Below are positions 1-11,078 of a stretch of DNA of 64,000 nucleotides, piece by piece. The notes below the pieces were generated by a model. The model did not search any database and was not told where the DNA came from. It saw only the letters and a program-made list of their open reading frames with translations. Made by a program: the position numbers and the translations under genes. Positions within the stretch are counted from its first letter, which is position 1. Each line of letters opens with the position of its first letter. The DNA is from Hymenochaete sp. R1 (lineage: Eukaryota > Basidiomycota > Agaricomycetes > Hymenochaetales > Hymenochaetaceae): assembly GCA_019400425.1 (NCBI GenBank), contig JAFREE010000051.1, positions 79,705 to 143,704 on the forward strand, in the 5' to 3' direction.

Positions 1-951
1 TCCATCATAAGGAAGGTTTTCTTGCTTTTTCTTGCCCTTCTTGCCAGAAGTTTTAGGCTTCCCAACACTTGCTTGCCATGGGACGCTTTGAAGACTTACA
101 ACCAAACGCGTAGGGATGCCAAGTGACCGACACAGTGCAGTGAACAACTGAGAGCTGAGATCTCTGCTACCGCGGCGCATCAGAGCATGCTTCATGAGGC
201 TCTTCTCGCTTCTTATGACTTCATTCTCATCGTCCTCATAGTCCGGATCAGCAAGTTGCTTTTGCACCTCATCAAATGTCCGAGACTTGATGTGCCCGTA
301 ATCCCGGATTCGGAAAAACTCTTCAAACCACCATTGCGTCAGGTGCATGAGCGCGGTTTCAAAGAGTCGACCACGCTTGGCAGCCTCAGGGAAGCGTTTC
401 TTGTTGATCGTTTGGAACGAATTTTGAAGTGTCAATGGTGTCAGCGAAAGTAATCGCGCCTGAACCGATTGTCAGCTTTCAAGTTGAGCGTTAGAGAAAG
501 ACCCGACCTACTTGTAGCAAAGAATCATTGATCCATGAATTCCGCACAAGTGCATTTCCGAGGAGGGCTACAGTGTGTATCTTATGGCATCGCAGTCTCA
601 AAGCACGGAGCTCTGCGTTGAGTTCGCCTTGTTTTCTGAGCTAAGACATCAGTATAAAAAAGAGAGACAATCGTCGGCGAAGTAGTGCACATACTGTCTC
701 GTTTCATCCTTGGTCTTTTTCTTCTTGATGGTAATTTCGATGTTTCCTTGTAATCCCGTTTCAGAGGATTTTGAGGTTGATGGTCCTGGGTCCTCTGGTT
801 GATATAGAACAGGTTCTAGAGGCTCGGTCTGGACGCCATCTTGCAGATGAGGGACTTGTATCTCTTCCCAGTCCATCTCATCATCATCACTGGTCGGCTC
901 TCCAAATGAGCCGGCAAGGCTCGAATCTGCGTCAGGGCCAGGAGAACTCAT
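1..951 (-). CDS. RAD4: Rad4/XPC-type nucleotide excision repair protein, 5' part only
   Basis: The protein recognises distorted DNA in global-genome nucleotide excision repair, in the nucleus. Three exons are visible: 951-695, 635-512 and 459-1. The joined reading starts with an acidic Ser/Asp-rich segment holding DDDEMDWEEI and NIEITIKKKK, the usual start of fungal Rad4. Next comes the N-terminal part of the transglutaminase-like fold, with FETALMHLTQWWFEEFF and LFTALCRSLGIPTRLVVSL, followed by a Lys-rich stretch. Introns 694-636 (59 nt) and 511-460 (52 nt) are GT-AG. ATG 951 is chosen because the upstream in-frame extension has only a non-ATG start. The beta-hairpin domains and stop codon lie beyond the left edge. 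It is head-to-head with the hydrolase at 1316. I am confident of the family; the exact start is inferred. Confidence 0.9.
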
Positions 952-1315
952 AATGGTGTTTGAGGAACCTTCGTTTTGAATGAATTTTCCTTGAATCTTC
1001 CGATTTGACGAGCGATGCAATTCAAAAGACAACAACTACTGTCTGACATTGACAAAAGACTCCTGGACTGTAGTTACCGCTGTAACCCGCGGTGGTGGAC
1101 GTCGAGAAGAGAGGACGGTTTCAGATTGCTAAGCTGGGATTGAGCGCGACGCGTGACGCAACCGACCACCGACGACGATGGACGCGAGAGGGACTTTGCG
1201 GGGTTATGGTTTCCATCAGCCACCATGTCCCTCATTTTCGCCTTTATCTACAACCCTATCTTTGCTTTAAATACAAGAGCGGTGCCAGCCTTTGGAGATA
1301 CCCACATCTCCTATC
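952..1315. promoter_or_regulatory. Shared upstream region of RAD4 and hydrolase
   Basis: This 364-bp gap separates two divergent start codons, so both promoters must lie here or overlap the neighbouring 5' ends. I see no convincing TATA box or named factor site. The role follows from gene orientation only. Confidence 0.4.
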
Positions 1316-2529
1316 ATGACCCTTGACTGGGAAGCCGTCCCGCTCACGTTCGTCTACAAGGCAACACAGAGCCACTCCAATCTACTCGACGTCTATCTCC
1401 CGAAAGGTGGCGCAAAGAAAACTCTCAAAGCAATTGTGTACTTTCATGGCGGCGGACTTACAGTTGGTAACAGGAAAAGCTACTTTCCGTTCTGGATGCA
1501 AGGTAAATCCGTTTGGTCTCATCAAAGCCCGGGTTAACTCATTATCAATCGTCAAACAGACCGAACGTTGCGTGCGGGTCATGCTTTCATTACCGTGGAC
1601 TACACGCTCCTCGCACCTGCCACCGGCCATGACATCCTAGAAGATATCAAAGACCTGTTTCTGTATCTCAAGTCAACGCTAAATAGCGATCTCGCGAAGA
1701 TGGGATGTTTAATGCATATCGATATGGACTCAATTGTGGTCGCCGGAACAAGTGCCGGCGGACTATGCGCGTATCTGGCAGCTTTACATGTGCACCCGAA
1801 ACCGAAGGGCGTTCTTTCTTTGTACGGCCTAGGTGGCGACCTCTTGGTATGTTGCTTAGAGAATCGGAATGGCGTCCATTCATTCATAGTTCTTGCCAGT
1901 CATCACAGTATTTGGGGGTCAAGACGAAGCCGTTTTTCATGGGACGCGAAATACTCGACCCAGACGACTTTAGACACTATCTTTATCCATTTCCGGCTTC
2001 CCTAGAACCAACATGCGACTCTCCTCTCACATTTTACCCAAAAGACGACCCTAAGAAGCCAGGCTGGCCTTCAAACCCTCGAATGCCTCTTTGCCGACTC
2101 CTTCTGCAAATGGGAGTCTTCCTGGACTACTATACCGGCGCTCATAAGCCAAGCCTCAGCCTCAAGCTAAGCTCCAAACTCGAGGAGTTGGAACAGTCGA
2201 TCGCTGGCGCGGAAATAGATCCAAAGATGAAAGAGCGAGAGCTTCTGAAGGTTATCCCGAAGGAGTGTGCACTGCTCTTTCCCCAACTAAATATCGACGC
2301 GAGCTTTCCGCCGACGTTTATTATACATGGTGAACGTGATTCTGCCGTACGACTGCGAGAGTCGGAGAACATGAAACGATTGCTGGATGCGAATGGGGTG
2401 CCGAACGAGCTTAGGGTCGTTGAAGGGGAGGAGCATTCTTTTGATTATAAAGAAGGTGCGGTGGCAAGATTTGGAGAGTTATTTGACGAAATTTTTAGTG
2501 ATTTTCTTCCGAGGTGCTTTGTTCGCTGA
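1316..2529 (+). CDS. Alpha/beta hydrolase (HGGG-type esterase/lipase-like)
   Basis: The product is a 364-residue alpha/beta-hydrolase-fold protein, probably a carboxylic ester hydrolase; its substrate is unknown. Exons are 1316-1502, 1560-1846 and 1909-2529. The order of motifs fits the family: YFHGGGLTVGN (oxyanion hole) in exon 1, GTSAGG (nucleophile Ser) in exon 2, then HGERDSAVR (acid region) and EGEEHSFDY (catalytic His) near the C-terminus. No signal peptide or membrane segment is seen, so it is probably cytosolic. ATG 1316 is the first in-frame ATG. Introns of 57 and 62 nt are GT-AG and both joins keep frame. HGGG-type hydrolases include BD-FAE/kynurenine formamidase-like and hormone-sensitive-lipase-like enzymes; I cannot choose between them. 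Confidence 0.88.
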
Positions 2530-2781
2530 TGTCTTCTCTTTTGGGGTTATACTTATAACAATTTTTTTCTTCTTGGGGTTTCTTTGGCCGAGTAGTCGCA
2601 TTGGCATCTCGTTCTTGTATTTGATATTACGTCCACGTAGATTTTTTGGGCATTGTTGCCACATTAGAACTATACCAATGACTTTAAATACATTTGTCGG
2701 TGAGCCAAACTTAACATGTGAAAAGTTCGTCTCTTTATTCCTCACTCAACTCTCCCCAATCTTTGTGAAGTAACGTCTTGC

Positions 2782-4384
<1,603 letters not shown>

Positions 4385-4685
4385 AATCAATGAGGTCACT
4401 GGGCAATAGCCGGGTAATGAAGCAGGGGATGAATTGCGGAAGGTCGACTCGAAAACATACGTCAAGTCTTATCATCACCAACGCGTCTCAACCATAAATT
4501 ATTACAAATAGGGCAAAACATTGGTTTAAAGCGATACATTGATAAAAGTGAAACCATGAAGACGGTGTTCCAGAGATATAGATAAACACGAATCCACATA
4601 ATGTACAAGACAGTGCCACATTGTCCTCTTAAAAAGAAGGAGATCATGGTGAATGTAAGAAAAAAAAATGAAACACTGTGTTTAA

Positions 4686-5921
4686 TCAGTGACACTTGCC
4701 GGCTACTGAGCAAGTGATCACAAGGGCGACAATGAGAGCAATAATAAGAAACAGAACCAAGCATATCCATCGCTTGTTTCGATATGCAGCGGCTAATATT
4801 ACGCCTTTTTGCAGGGCAACTTCACTAGAAAAGAATTAGGTGAAGTTCATGCTACTAAAGTTTGAGACCCATCTCACCCTTTCTCGATATCGACCTTGGC
4901 CTTTTCTGTCGAATCATGGATCGCCTCTACATCATCCTGTTGCTGCTCCACAAGCGTCGCCATCTGTCATTTGTGTCACTCGATACCATCCAGTAAGCTT
5001 TGCAACGCAGACGTACATCATCAAATAGTTGAGCCAGTTCGATCAAGGTTCTCTCAATCCGCTTGATTTCCTCATGCCTCTCTTGTACTGCACTATACGC
5101 AGATTGCCCTTGAGCGTACCTCTGTCCGGCAGTGGCTTGCGCGAAGATCTGCATACTTTGTCCGTCGCGAACGACCGCCTCGATTTCATCCCTAGACGCG
5201 TCCGGCTTGACTGGCATTACCGTAAGTATGAAGCTCAGGACATCGACGGTCTGTGATGTATTCACCTATTTTATACTGCCGCGCCAGACGATCCCTAGTT
5301 CTATCCCGATACTCCTTCTCCACGTCCTGATATTTCTGAATGGCACGCATGAATCTTGACTTGACAAGTTCAATTTGCGGGTTCCGTATGTGTCGCGTCC
5401 TCTCGTCGGTCGGTAGGCTCCGCAAGAGAAGGATCCGGCTCTTCAAGTTAGAAGTCATGGCTCGAGTGTCTTCGGTCATTCTATCCAGCTCTCGGACTGT
5501 CTGGCTGTTATGAGTTCCAACGGCATCTGCATGTTTCGCTTGTAGCCGGGCCAGAACATCGATTTCTTGGTCTAATTTGCGAATGTCGACATGAACTTCT
5601 TGGATCTGAGCAGGCACCTCGAACATTAGCGGAGGAGATACGGAGCTAAAATGGCTGAGATACCTCTTGGAAGAAAGCGTCATCTAGCATGCCGCTCTGC
5701 TCTTTGTTGTCCCCGTTGTAGTTGCTCAACCTCGATAGCTCATAATGTGACCGTACAGGTTGCCTAAATTGACGTCAGGCGACCGTATCGGCCAAAATGT
5801 GCTGGTGAGTCTCACCTCCTTACTTGGGACATTTGATTCTGTTTAAAGGCGATAATTAGCTATATCGACTAGGAACTGCTTCAAGACATACATTTCCAGA
5901 GGTCAATCTGTTGACAGGCAT
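4686..5921 (-). CDS. SSO1: Plasma-membrane syntaxin (Sso1/Psy1-like t-SNARE)
   Basis: This Qa-SNARE drives fusion of secretory vesicles with the plasma membrane. Exons are 5921-5892, 5838-5816 (23 nt), 5763-5664, 5605-5266, 5210-5017, 4963-4878 and 4824-4686, giving 303 aa. The protein has a helical regulatory N-terminal domain starting MLDDAFFQE, then the SNARE helix with RHEEIKRIERTLIELAQLFD and MATLVEQQ, where the central-layer Gln lies. It ends with a single hydrophobic anchor (WICLVLFLIIALIVALVI) and a short Cys-containing tail, as expected for a tail-anchored SNARE. The SNARE helix is split by an intron after FDD. Introns are 50-80 nt. Whether it is the Sso-type rather than another Qa-SNARE rests on overall resemblance. 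Confidence 0.9.
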
Positions 5922-6624
5922 GTTGGGTCAAAGTTCAGGATAAGGTAAGAGCGCAAGAAGGACGTAGAGGTTCAGACAGCTGCGCAGCATGAGAAAGGAT
6001 CTCCCGAGTTTGGGGTTACAATCGAATTAAGGAGAGCGGGCGATGTAACCCGGTCTTAGACAGGACGTAAAGCCTAGCGGCATCTTGAAAGCTGTCCTCG
6101 TAGTCAGCGCAGCGCTGGTAACGTGCGATGCGGGATGCTGGATCTGATGTTTGCTTCCGGCAATCTCGGCGCGAGCACGGGAGCCCGCAGCGGTGCTGGC
6201 AGCTGGCAGACAGATGATGATGATGACTGGTGACCAGGGCGCGTATTATGGGATTGGTGGCACAAATTAAGCCTGCCGGGTGTTACAGGTCTTTGAGTTC
6301 GAGTGCGTCATGAGATAGATGGATGCTTTATAGTTGACGGCCGCTTTTGTTGGTGAGCTCAACGGTCTTTGACTTTAACCGCTTTGACCCAACCTTGAAA
6401 AGAAAGACGTTTCTCTCGGCAATATTCGACGTTTTACTTGCTTGGACGCGCCTCGTCCGATATACATGGATGTCGTTGGGAAGAGAGAAAGCCGGGGTGG
6501 TCATCGGCGGCGTGCTTAGCGAAATCGTCGCTCCTCTCTGTTTGGCAGTCCGGAATGAGACGCGTGTGACTGACTGGGACGCGCTCTCGCCTTCAACCTT
6601 GGTTATTAACTGCCATCGTTCAAC
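5922..6624. other. Intergenic region between syntaxin and S28 peptidase
   Basis: These 703 bp carry the divergent 5' flanks of both genes. A short (GAT)n run sits near 6213-6225. I see no gene, tRNA or clear core promoter element. Confidence 0.5.
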
Positions 6625-8842
6625 ATGCCCGGGGCACTCAGGAGCAGCTCTCTGGCGTGCGTGCTGGGTTTGTTGTCCACATTTGTTGTCGCAGATCCTC
6701 GACTGTCTGTCCCATTCTTTGGTGCACAGTCAATAAACTTGCAACGCCTCACCAGCAAGGCGAACATAGAACACAACCAACCGTTGTTTCGAGTTCAAGA
6801 TGTCTCCCAGAGCCTGGTAGCTCAGGAGGTCAAGTACGCAGAATTTCCGGAGCAAAGATTCGAACAGCATCTTGTAAGTTTATCGTTTAGCTCAAGGGAA
6901 TTCCTAGCTGACTTTTTTCCAGGACCACTTCAGCAACGACTCCCATACGTTCCCGCAACGATACTGGTTCAGCACGCGACACTACAAGAAAGGTGGCCCA
7001 GTAGTCGTGCTTGACGGCGGTGAGACCAGCGGAGAGGACCGCCTGCCGTTCTTGGATACGGGCATCGTAGATATTTTGACAAAGGCTACCAATGGTCTAG
7101 GCATTGTCCTCGAGCACCGTTATTATGGAGACTCGATTCCTGTGGCGAACTTCTCGACTGACTCGCTGAGGTACGCTCATGTCAGTGCTGCATCTTGGGT
7201 CATGTTTTTGATGTGCATTTAGGTGGCTGAACAACGACCAAGCTGCAGCTGACTCTGCAAACTTCATGGCCAATGTGAAGTTTGAAGGAATTGATGATGA
7301 CCTTACGGCTCCTGGGACACCTTGGATTTACTACGGTGGTTCTTATGCCGGAGGTAAATTCTTCTTATGCTTTCTTATATGATCAATAGCAACTGACTGG
7401 TGAGCACAGCTAGGTCTGCCCACATGAAGTACCATCCCCTACGTTGTCATTTTTGTCGAGGTATTTAACCTTAATATCAATCCCAGGATCCTGTACCCGG
7501 ACCTCGTTTTCGGCGCCATCGCTTCTAGCGGGGTCACACATGCCCAAATCGATCTCTGGGAATACATGGACGTCATCCGACGTGCCGCCGACCCCGCCTG
7601 TTCCAAACATATTGAAACGACTATCCGCGCCGTTGACCACGTTCTTCTACATCAGCCTCATTTTCGAGCGCCGTTGAAAGCGCTATTCGGACTTGCGCAT
7701 TTGGAACACGACGAGGATTTTGCTAGTGTTCTATCCGTAAGTCCTTATGTTTTCCTCTTACTTCACGTGAGAGATCCTAATTTAGTTCAGAGTCCTCTTA
7801 GTTCTTGGCAATCGAAAGTATGGGACCCAGCAGTTGGCAGCAATGAGTTTGACAACTTCTGTTCTGCGTTGAGTCCACTGGGTGCAAAGGAGGATGTATT
7901 ATCGAAGACATTTGTACTGCCAGGCAGACTTGAGCTTCCTATCGTTGTCTATAATTATGCGCAATACATCAAAAAGGTCCGTCCTTTTATCCTGGGAGTA
8001 CAATGTATTAATGCGATCACTCTGAGCAGAATTTCGTGTCTAAATGCACAGACCGCACCGTCGAAGAGGTTAGTCCCTGTCTTCTCCCTTCCCTACTACG
8101 CTAACTCAGTTCTTATTTCAGTGCTTTGGAACTTACAACGACACCCAATACCAGAACACGTCTCTGAGTGAAACCTGGCGCGCATGGACCTTCCAAGTAT
8201 GCACAGAATGGGGGTACTTCGTCACCGCCCCTCCATCTCCTGAGCAACCTCGCATAGTTTCGTGGCTTTCGACGCTAGACTCTCAGACCAAGATATGTCG
8301 GCAGGTGCGTTTCTTTGATTTGCAATATGCTCTATCAAGCTCCTTTCGCGTATGTTCTAATGCGCCGAACAAGGCTTTCCCGCCTGGCAAAGACTTTGTC
8401 GTTCCAAGGATGCCGAATGTGACTGCAGTTAATGTCCTTGGTGACTTTAAAATTGCGGCAGATAGGCTGGCTATAATCGACGGGGAAGGTTAGTAATTTA
8501 CTTATGTACAATGAGTCATTTTGTGTTTACCAAGTGATGGTGCATGTCCAGTCGATCCATGGAGGCCTGCCACGCCTCACAGCCAATACGCGCCTAAGAG
8601 ACCCGACACTGTCACTCGTCCCTTCAAACTCATCCCTGGTACGTTCCTCTTTCACCATCCGTAACCCACTCTCAGCAATTTTTAAATCAACACCGCTTCT
8701 TTCCACAGATGGAGTGCATCACTACGACGAGTATGGCTTACGAGACATCGAGGATGAGCCTTTCGAGATTCTCAATATCCATAAGGAGGAAATTGGGTTC
8801 GTGAAGGCTTGGTTAGAGGAGTGGGACACGATGCACACTTGA
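6625..8842 (+). CDS. Secreted serine peptidase, family S28 (prolyl carboxypeptidase-like)
   Basis: S28 enzymes cleave after proline and are usually secreted or vacuolar. Eleven exons: 6625-6873, 6923-7170, 7223-7353, 7410-7428 (19 nt), 7487-7736, 7791-7976, 8030-8068, 8122-8304, 8374-8488, 8552-8638 and 8709-8842, giving 546 aa. The N-terminus is a signal peptide (hydrophobic core LACVLGLLSTFVVA). The hallmark HRYYGDS is present. The nucleophile motif GGSYAG spans the exon 3/4 join, DGEVDPW carries the catalytic Asp and DGVHHYDEYG the His. Several N-glycosylation sequons (NFS, NDS, NDT, NVT) fit an extracellular protein. The 19-nt exon encodes ARSAHMK just after the catalytic serine. All joins keep frame. 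Confidence 0.93.
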
Positions 8843-9858
8843 AAGATCTCGTTCTACTGCTCTGATAATTGCTGTTACTGTCTTCGAACGCTTATACGTC
8901 CACACTTTGTATTATAATAACCAAACGACTATACTTTCTTCAATGACTTCAGCGGCTCGCATATTCCGGACGAGGCCTAAGAGAAAGGAAGAGGGAAAAA
9001 AGAAGGGGGGGGGGGGGGCACGAAATCAAACTACGCTCAGGTTGGCTGCCGCTTGAAGGAGAAAGGCACAGCGCAATGGGTTGACAAAATAGGGAGATGG
9101 CAATGCATTAGACAACTATGAGTGACTTCTTCCTTGGTCTGGCTGCTGCGTGGACAACCCTTGCATAATACTAGTATGAATAAAGAGCATGTTATGAATT
9201 GATCAGTAATCTGGGCTGGGCTGGACCGGATCCCGACGGCGGCAGGAATGTTTCAGACAGAGTTCCAGTCAGTTCAGTCCAACCCATAACACAGAGTGAG
9301 AGTCATCCGTGACTGACCTCTGGTCCTCGCGTCGTGATAGAATTAATATTGTTTGGGAAGGTAGTGGGACTGCTGACTGGCACATGCATCGCTGCTGACA
9401 CACACACACAGATCTGTTGTCTTGGATGACATATAAAACAGGCTGCAGAAGTCGAAAAGGTGCCAGTGGCTGGCGGTCAGCCTCGATCGAAAACAAATTC
9501 AAACGAGGTAAACATTAATATATTGATATCCGAAGGTTTCAAAAAGAGCCGGGTGTAAATGTGAGGCGGTCATTACCATTAATATTGTGATGGTTAAGCA
9601 AGCCAGGGCTGGTTCGAGAGAAAGAGTGAGTCGGTCGGTGGGTTCAAGATCAAACGTGTATGAGCTGTGCAAGAGACCCGCCTAAGCGCTTCGTTGGGCA
9701 GGATGTCGATCAATCAGGCCCATGCCTATGGGATCGTCGGAGATCTCAGAGTTCATTGGAACAGAATCAATCAGAACGGCGCACCAAAGGGTGTTCAACG
9801 AAAGACAGTTTCCTTCTTGCTCTCTTACCCTCATCATCAGCACTATCTCTTATCAACC
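8843..9858. other. Intergenic region with a G14 run
   Basis: About 1 kb without a supported gene. It contains a run of 14 G at 9005-9018, a short (AC)n run near 9399-9409 and a TATAAAA at 9432-9438, the last being far (about 420 nt) upstream of the next start codon. Short open frames here lack family motifs. Confidence 0.5.
9005..9018 (+). repeat. Homopolymer G14
   Basis: Fourteen consecutive G on the plus strand, inside an A/G-rich stretch beyond the 3' end of the peptidase gene. Such tracts are prone to length errors in sequencing, so the exact length may be unreliable. Confidence 0.8.
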
Positions 9859-10252
9859 ATGCAGAAACCCGCAGGCAAACCTAGACGATATTATACCGAA
9901 CCCTCCAACTTTGTCGTCCGCTTCTTTTGGAGGCTCTGGATGACTTTTTCATCGACGTTTGCGCTGTCGATGATGGAGACATGGGAGATCATTCTTATCT
10001 GTGCGTCTTCTCCTCAATTTCTTATATGACAAGATCGTTTCTCACCTCTTTTCTTTTTCAAAAGTTGCACTCACAGGCGTAACGGTGGGCCTGGTGACTG
10101 TCGGCCTGGTCCGGTACTTCCCTCATACCATCCAGTTTGCTGTCAGACGTGCACAGTACTACCTTTCCGGATCTGAGTCGGATGTGGACGTACAATGGAG
10201 AGCGGGGAAGGTCTGGGAGGCGGCGACAAGTTTGAAGAGTGGAGAGCTATGA
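9859..10252 (+). CDS. Small subunit of serine palmitoyltransferase-like protein, copy 1
   Basis: A 109-residue membrane protein in two exons (9859-10000, 10065-10252). It has a basic N-terminus (KPRRYY), a first hydrophobic helix carrying SMMETWEIILI, a second helix (LTGVTVGLVTVGLV), then RYFPHTI and a YYLSG motif. The order aromatic helix, M-E-x-W-E, hydrophobic helix, (F/Y)-x-P-x-x-I matches the ssSPT family (human SPTSSA/B), which sits in the ER and activates serine palmitoyltransferase, the first enzyme of sphingolipid synthesis. Similarity is by motif order only, so the assignment is probable rather than certain. The next gene at 10699 is a clear paralogue with its intron at the same place. 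Confidence 0.68.
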
Positions 10253-10698
10253 GCTTTTTGAGATAGATAGGACAGAACGTAGTTCTGCGTCGTAATTATA
10301 GGTGAGTCAAACGGACGTCACTTCTCCATAAGTACTTAATGACGATAGACCAAAAAGAAGGACACCGGATAGCTATTTTTATGATGGAATGCTTTACAAC
10401 TCTCTATGATGGATCCTTTGCCATATTTTATCCATTGCCATTTGGGTTAAGTCGCATCCCGAGTGTAACCTCGACTTGTCAGTAATAACTAGGGAACTTC
10501 CGGTTTCTTCGCGGGAAGCTTCGACGCTCAGCCTCCAATACAGTGATTTCTCAGACAATCTACGATCTCGCGCAGCCTTACTTCGTAAAGCCTTCCGTTC
10601 AGTGTCGCTTCTTTGGTTCTCTGCTTCTTGAAAACCCTCGACTTCGCTTCCGTACCTACGGCTTCGCTCTGCTGTCCGTCATTGGGCCAAAGTTCGAC
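10253..10698. other. Spacer between the tandem ssSPT-like genes
   Basis: 446 bp holding the 3' flank of copy 1 and the 5' flank of copy 2. I see no further coding segment and no obvious repeat that would mark the duplication junction. Confidence 0.4.
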
Positions 10699-11078
10699 AT
10701 GTCTAGCCCTTCCCTACCGACCAAGAAGCCATACAAGCCTCGCAAGATGTATGTCGAACCTGAAGGTCCTGTCGCTCGAATCCTGTGGCGTTACTGGATT
10801 TGGTTCTCAGTCACATTCGGAATGTCCGCCATGGAAACATGGGAAATACTCCTCGTCTGTGCGCCCTATCCTTTCGTGCTATACATCGGTATCCGATCCC
10901 ATTAACGTCATACTTTCTTGTTTGCCCCCGACATGCAGTCAGCGTCTTGTCAATCATACTTTTCTTCGTGACAATCGGCGTGGTGCGATACCTCCCAGCT
11001 GCAGTGCTGTCCGCCATTCACCGTGCCAGGTATTATCTTTCCGGTTATGACGCCGATGTTTCGATTGGTCAAAAATGA
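10699..11078 (+). CDS. Small subunit of serine palmitoyltransferase-like protein, copy 2
   Basis: A 99-residue paralogue of the preceding gene, in two exons (10699-10858, 10939-11078). It shares the basic start (KPYKPRKMYVEP), WRYWIWFSVTFGMSAMETWEILLV, a second helix (SIILFFVTIGVV), RYLPAAV and RARYYLSG. The intron interrupts the same codon position in both copies, after the METWEI helix, which shows that they derive from one duplication. Copy 1 has a longer C-terminus. The expected role is an ER-membrane activator of serine palmitoyltransferase, with the same caution about family assignment. ATG 10699 gives an N-terminus matching copy 1. Confidence 0.68.

Noticed and set aside
8982..9030. 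G-run as a possible telomere-like or G-quadruplex element
   Set aside because: A single uninterrupted G14 without repeated spaced G-tracts; more likely a simple homopolymer.
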